Part shown: one piece after another, positions 60,943 through 64,000 of the stretch
Layout: every line of letters begins with the position of its first letter
Position numbering within the stretch: position 1 is the stretch's first letter
Assembly (NCBI RefSeq): GCF_900112315.1
Contig: NZ_FOLL01000016.1
Location: 1 to 64,000 of the forward strand
Reading direction: 5' to 3'
Source of the DNA: Parapedobacter composti
Lineage (GTDB): Bacteria > Bacteroidota > Bacteroidia > Sphingobacteriales > Sphingobacteriaceae
DNA length: 64,000 bases
Position numbers and translations under genes: made by a program
The notes under the pieces: generated by a model
The model's input: the letters and a program-made list of their open reading frames with translations, nothing else
What the model was told of the DNA's origin: nothing
Databases searched by the model: none

Positions 60943-62919
60943 ATGAAAATACAAATGAAGACGTTATTGAAAGTTGGACTATTGGTGTGTGCGGCTTTGG
61001 TGTCGCAGTCATGCACGAAATTCCTTGATGTCGTACCAGACAACACCATGACCCTGGAAGATCTTTTTGATACCCGGGAAACGGCCTATGAGGCTTTGGC
61101 TAGGGTCTATAATTACATTCCTAGGGACGACAATACCCACTCGACAACCTGGACGCTGGGCGATGAATGGGTTGGCCGGTTGGATCTCAACAATACCGTA
61201 GGAAACTTAAGGGCTATTCGGATCATGCGGGGGTTACAGAGCGCTACGAGCCCGCAACTGGGGGCTTGGTCGGGTACCCAGGGAACTAAAAGCTTATATG
61301 AGGGGATTCGCCAGTGTGATGTTTTTTTGCAAAATATTCACCTGGTACGCGATATGGGTGACGGTGAGAAAGCGGAGTGGACTGCTCAGGTCAAGTTCCT
61401 GAAAGGGTACTACGCGTTTTTATTGGTACAGCGATACGGCCCTATCGTGTTGCCCAGGGAAATGGTTACGCCGGAAGCCACGCGTGAACAACTGTTTTTA
61501 CCACGGTCCAAGGTCGAGGAATGTTTTGCGTATATTCTGGCGCTCATGGACGAAGCTATCCCCAGCCTCACCGAGCGGACCACTGAAAATAATATGGGAC
61601 AAATCGATCAGGTGGTAGCGAAGGCGATAAAAGCTCGGGTGCTGTTCTTTAGGGCGAGCCCGTTCTTCAACGGTAATCGGGAATACTTCGGTGATTTCCT
61701 AGACCGCGATGGTCAACCGTTCTTTCCGTTGGATTATGACAACGAAAAATGGAAACAAGCCCTTGATGCGATTAATGAAGCCATCATCCTATGCGAGCAG
61801 AATGGGTTGGGCATTTACCATTTCGAGCGGGAGCCGTTCATCTATGATCGCCAAGCGTTTGAAGAAAATGGCGAGAATATGCGTACATTGTATGATTTGC
61901 GCATGCTTATCTGCGACCCTTGGAATAGGGAGTTGGTATGGGGGTATTCAAACCATGATTTCTATAATCAGGGGGAACTTGCTCATTCCACCAATATCCG
62001 GCTGCCGGCGGGATATGGCGACGGGGTGATTAATACGGCGGCTTATTCTTGGCAATGGATGGCCGCTACTTACCGTATGGCGGAGCGTTATTATACGCGT
62101 AACGGCTTGCCCATTGACGAAGACTTGACGTTCAACATGAATACCATGCATGAACTTACCCGGACACCGGGAGTGCTTGACCCTGAATATAAAGCAATGA
62201 ACGGTATTATGCAACCAGGGGCAGAGACCATCAACTTATACTTGAACCGCGAACCACGGTTCTACGCCAACTTGGGAATCACTGGGGGGTATTGGAGAGC
62301 TCATACCGTGAGGATTAACACGATGATGTATGCTGGTGCCGACGGCGGATACAATTCTTCCACGCATGCCACAGACTTCCTGTCTACCGGTATAGGCATA
62401 CAGAAACTTGTACACCCCGAGTCTCAATCCAACGCTTGGCAACGGGTGATACGGTTTCCATACCCCTTGATGCGCATGGCTGATCTTTATTTGATGAAGG
62501 CCGAAGCGCTTAATGAGTACAATGCCGCGCCGACACAGGAAGTATATAACGCGGTTAATTTGGTGCGTGAGCGGGCAGGCATACCGAATGTAGAAGTGGT
62601 TTGGTCAGATCCGAGTTTGGCACGGACCGTCAATAAACACCTAACCAAAGAAGGTATGCGTGATATCATTCTTGACGAACGTGCTGTTGAGTTTGCCTTT
62701 GAAGGCCAACATTTCTGGGATATGTGGAGGCATAAACGGGCTGTTGCTGAGTTTTCATCTCCGGTTTGGGGATGGACGCATACCGGCACCACGGGTGAGA
62801 CGTTTTTTGTGTTGGAAGTGAAGCAAGCGAGGCGTTTTACGATAACCGATTACCTGTGGCCCATTGATTTGAATGAACTGAATACTAACGGAAACCTGAT
62901 ACAAAACCCAGGATGGTAA
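60943..62919 (+). CDS. SusD/RagB family surface lipoprotein
   Basis: This 658-residue partner of SusC forms the lid that binds the ligand at the cell surface. It has a lipoprotein signal with VCAALVSQSCTKFLDVVPDN (cysteine lipidation site before TKFLD), tetratricopeptide-like helices, and the C-terminal RERAGIPNVEVV, DERAVEFAFEGQHFWDMWR and YLWPIDLNELNTN typical of the family. The gene starts two bases after susC and is therefore co-translated. Confidence 0.94.
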   Translation: MKIQMKTLLKVGLLVCAALVSQSCTKFLDVVPDNTMTLEDLFDTRETAYEALARVYNYIPRDDNTHSTTWTLGDEWVGRLDLNNTVGNLRAIRIMRGLQSATSPQLGAWSGTQGTKSLYEGIRQCDVFLQNIHLVRDMGDGEKAEWTAQVKFLKGYYAFLLVQRYGPIVLPREMVTPEATREQLFLPRSKVEECFAYILALMDEAIPSLTERTTENNMGQIDQVVAKAIKARVLFFRASPFFNGNREYFGDFLDRDGQPFFPLDYDNEKWKQALDAINEAIILCEQNGLGIYHFEREPFIYDRQAFEENGENMRTLYDLRMLICDPWNRELVWGYSNHDFYNQGELAHSTNIRLPAGYGDGVINTAAYSWQWMAATYRMAERYYTRNGLPIDEDLTFNMNTMHELTRTPGVLDPEYKAMNGIMQPGAETINLYLNREPRFYANLGITGGYWRAHTVRINTMMYAGADGGYNSSTHATDFLSTGIGIQKLVHPESQSNAWQRVIRFPYPLMRMADLYLMKAEALNEYNAAPTQEVYNAVNLVRERAGIPNVEVVWSDPSLARTVNKHLTKEGMRDIILDERAVEFAFEGQHFWDMWRHKRAVAEFSSPVWGWTHTGTTGETFFVLEVKQARRFTITDYLWPIDLNELNTNGNLIQNPGW

Positions 62920-62941
62920 TCCCACAATTAATAGGAAAGTT

Positions 62942-64000
62942 ATGAACATAAGGAAATATATTGCAATGGGAGCGGCTTTGCTGCTTATCGTTGGAGCCTG
63001 CAAGGAGGAAAACCGATACGCAAGCCATGTGTCCGATGGGGTTGCTCCAGGCAAGATTACCATAGTAGACCATAAGCCATTATACGGGGGCGCACGGTTT
63101 TTTTATGATTTGCCGGCAGATGAAGATTTGCTTCAGGTAGAGGCTGTCTATACCGCCAAAAATGGGAAGTCCTATACCTTTTCGGCCTCCTATTTTGTTG
63201 ACTCGTTGGATGTGTACGGATTCGGAAGTACTGATCCGCATGAAGTTAAATTGTATGCGGTAGATCGTTCTGGAAATCGATCCGAGGCGGTTACCGTGTC
63301 AGTAACACCCTTGGAACCTGCCTTCAGCCGAGTTGCTTCGTCTATAGAGGTGAAGCCTGGATTCAGTTCATTCTTCCTGGATTGGATCAATGAATTGCAG
63401 CAAAACGTGAATGTGTATGTCGACTATAGTTTTACACTCAATGGGCAACACCGGGAGTTGACGACTGTGTTTTCGTCCAACTTGGCTGAAGACCGAAGGT
63501 TTATCAATGATCTCTTCCTTTCACCTCAGGATGAAGTACGTATACGCGTACGGGTAGAGGATAGATTTGGTAACATTACCGAACCTATAGATATGGGCGC
63601 GATTACCTTGTATGAAGATATCGAAATTCCGAAGGGCAACTGGACATTGCCCAATGCCAATGACAGTATAGGGGGGGTGCCCATGTGTTTCGGGGACGGC
63701 TTGGAGGGGCGGTCCGCAAAGGTAATCGACGGAATCATCGACCGCGGGGACAACCTTAACTTCATGCATACCCATAGCCGCGGCCGTACCGGGCGGACAG
63801 CCGACGGCAATATGCCATGGAATTTTATCATTGACTTGGGCGATTATTATGAACTGAGCCGTATCGTTACGGTGCAACGGCATTCGGGGGGCTTAGCCAA
63901 TATCAATCGGGGGCAATATTATCAGTCGGAAAACGTGGGGATGTATAATATGTATGTATGGGATGACGATACAGATCAATGGGTATTTATCTCACAACAT
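62942..64000 (+). CDS. DUF4959-type surface lipoprotein (cut by window end)
   Basis: The open frame of 353 codons starts at 62942, 22 bp after susD, and is open at the right edge. It begins with a lipoprotein signal (LLLIVGACKEENRYASH; lipidation at the cysteine), followed by beta-rich domains with SHVSDGVAPGKITIVDHKPL, as in DUF4959/DUF5126 proteins, and later a galactose-binding-like region (WNFIIDLGDYYELSRIVTVQR) as in DUF5000. Such proteins accompany SusC/SusD and probably bind glycans at the surface. The C-terminal end is missing only because the window stops. Confidence 0.85.
   Translation, partial: MNIRKYIAMGAALLLIVGACKEENRYASHVSDGVAPGKITIVDHKPLYGGARFFYDLPADEDLLQVEAVYTAKNGKSYTFSASYFVDSLDVYGFGSTDPHEVKLYAVDRSGNRSEAVTVSVTPLEPAFSRVASSIEVKPGFSSFFLDWINELQQNVNVYVDYSFTLNGQHRELTTVFSSNLAEDRRFINDLFLSPQDEVRIRVRVEDRFGNITEPIDMGAITLYEDIEIPKGNWTLPNANDSIGGVPMCFGDGLEGRSAKVIDGIIDRGDNLNFMHTHSRGRTGRTADGNMPWNFIIDLGDYYELSRIVTVQRHSGGLANINRGQYYQSENVGMYNMYVWDDDTDQWVFISQH

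Overview
The window looks like chromosomal DNA of a Bacteroidota bacterium, most likely a member of the Sphingobacteriaceae (Pedobacter/Parapedobacter-like; inferred from gene content, not searched). The reasons are a SusC/SusD pair, futalosine-pathway menaquinone genes, DUF2851 and DUF4199 proteins, a GMC oxidoreductase with a gluconate-2-dehydrogenase subunit-3 partner, and many boxes matching the Bacteroidota -7 promoter consensus TAnnTTTG, often with a TTG about 19-22 bp upstream. I saw no rRNA, tRNA, CRISPR array or complete insertion sequence. Several genes start at TTG or GTG.

Layout. 1-761: the C-terminal tail of an unidentified protein abuts a truncated amidohydrolase gene, probably a mobile-element or deletion scar. 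0.8-6.0 kb: prmC diverges from ribD, which is followed by an ABC permease and ATPase lacking a binding protein, then DUF2851 and PspC-domain genes. 6.0-10.2 kb: an ankyrin-repeat gene, a 344-bp gap holding a perfect inverted repeat and a candidate small RNA, then a NEW3-domain membrane protein with an ABC ATPase and ABC-2 permease. 10.3-17.7 kb: ubiX, a tiny ORF, a dihydroorotase homologue without its metal ligands, a GT2 glycosyltransferase, a metallo-hydrolase, a 50-aa membrane protein, ispD and queA. 17.9-27.7 kb: MacB-like permease, aspartate aminotransferase, cation efflux protein, PBP1A and a 1041-aa protease/propeller/barrel protein, then a GIY-YIG gene.

27.8-33.6 kb: an XRE-S24 repressor, then the rimP-nusA-infB operon with a terminator-like hairpin in its leader and a second promoter before infB. 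33.7-41.9 kb: a sugar-oxidation cluster (SUMF-like protein, Gfo/Idh/MocA oxidoreductase, ApbE, TIM-barrel isomerase, nucleoside-type MFS permease, GMC oxidoreductase and its small subunit), resembling clusters that work through 3-keto-sugars. 42-48.6 kb: tyrA with an aminotransferase, an MsbA-like exporter, then mqnE, a histidine phosphatase and mqnA. 48.7-57.2 kb: MarR, ZIP, PAP2, glmM, a class A beta-lactamase-like serine hydrolase, arginine deiminase with a CtlX-type hydrolase (a possible arginine to citrulline to ornithine route), an acyl-ACP desaturase, a Nudix hydrolase and a small XRE regulator.

57.2-64 kb: a 38-bp perfect palindrome lies between the XRE gene and a forward promoter. 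That promoter precedes two very short ORFs and then susC, susD and a DUF4959-type surface lipoprotein cut by the window end. This promoter/palindrome/short-ORF arrangement and the 6.83-6.90 kb candidate small RNA are the parts least explained by known families.
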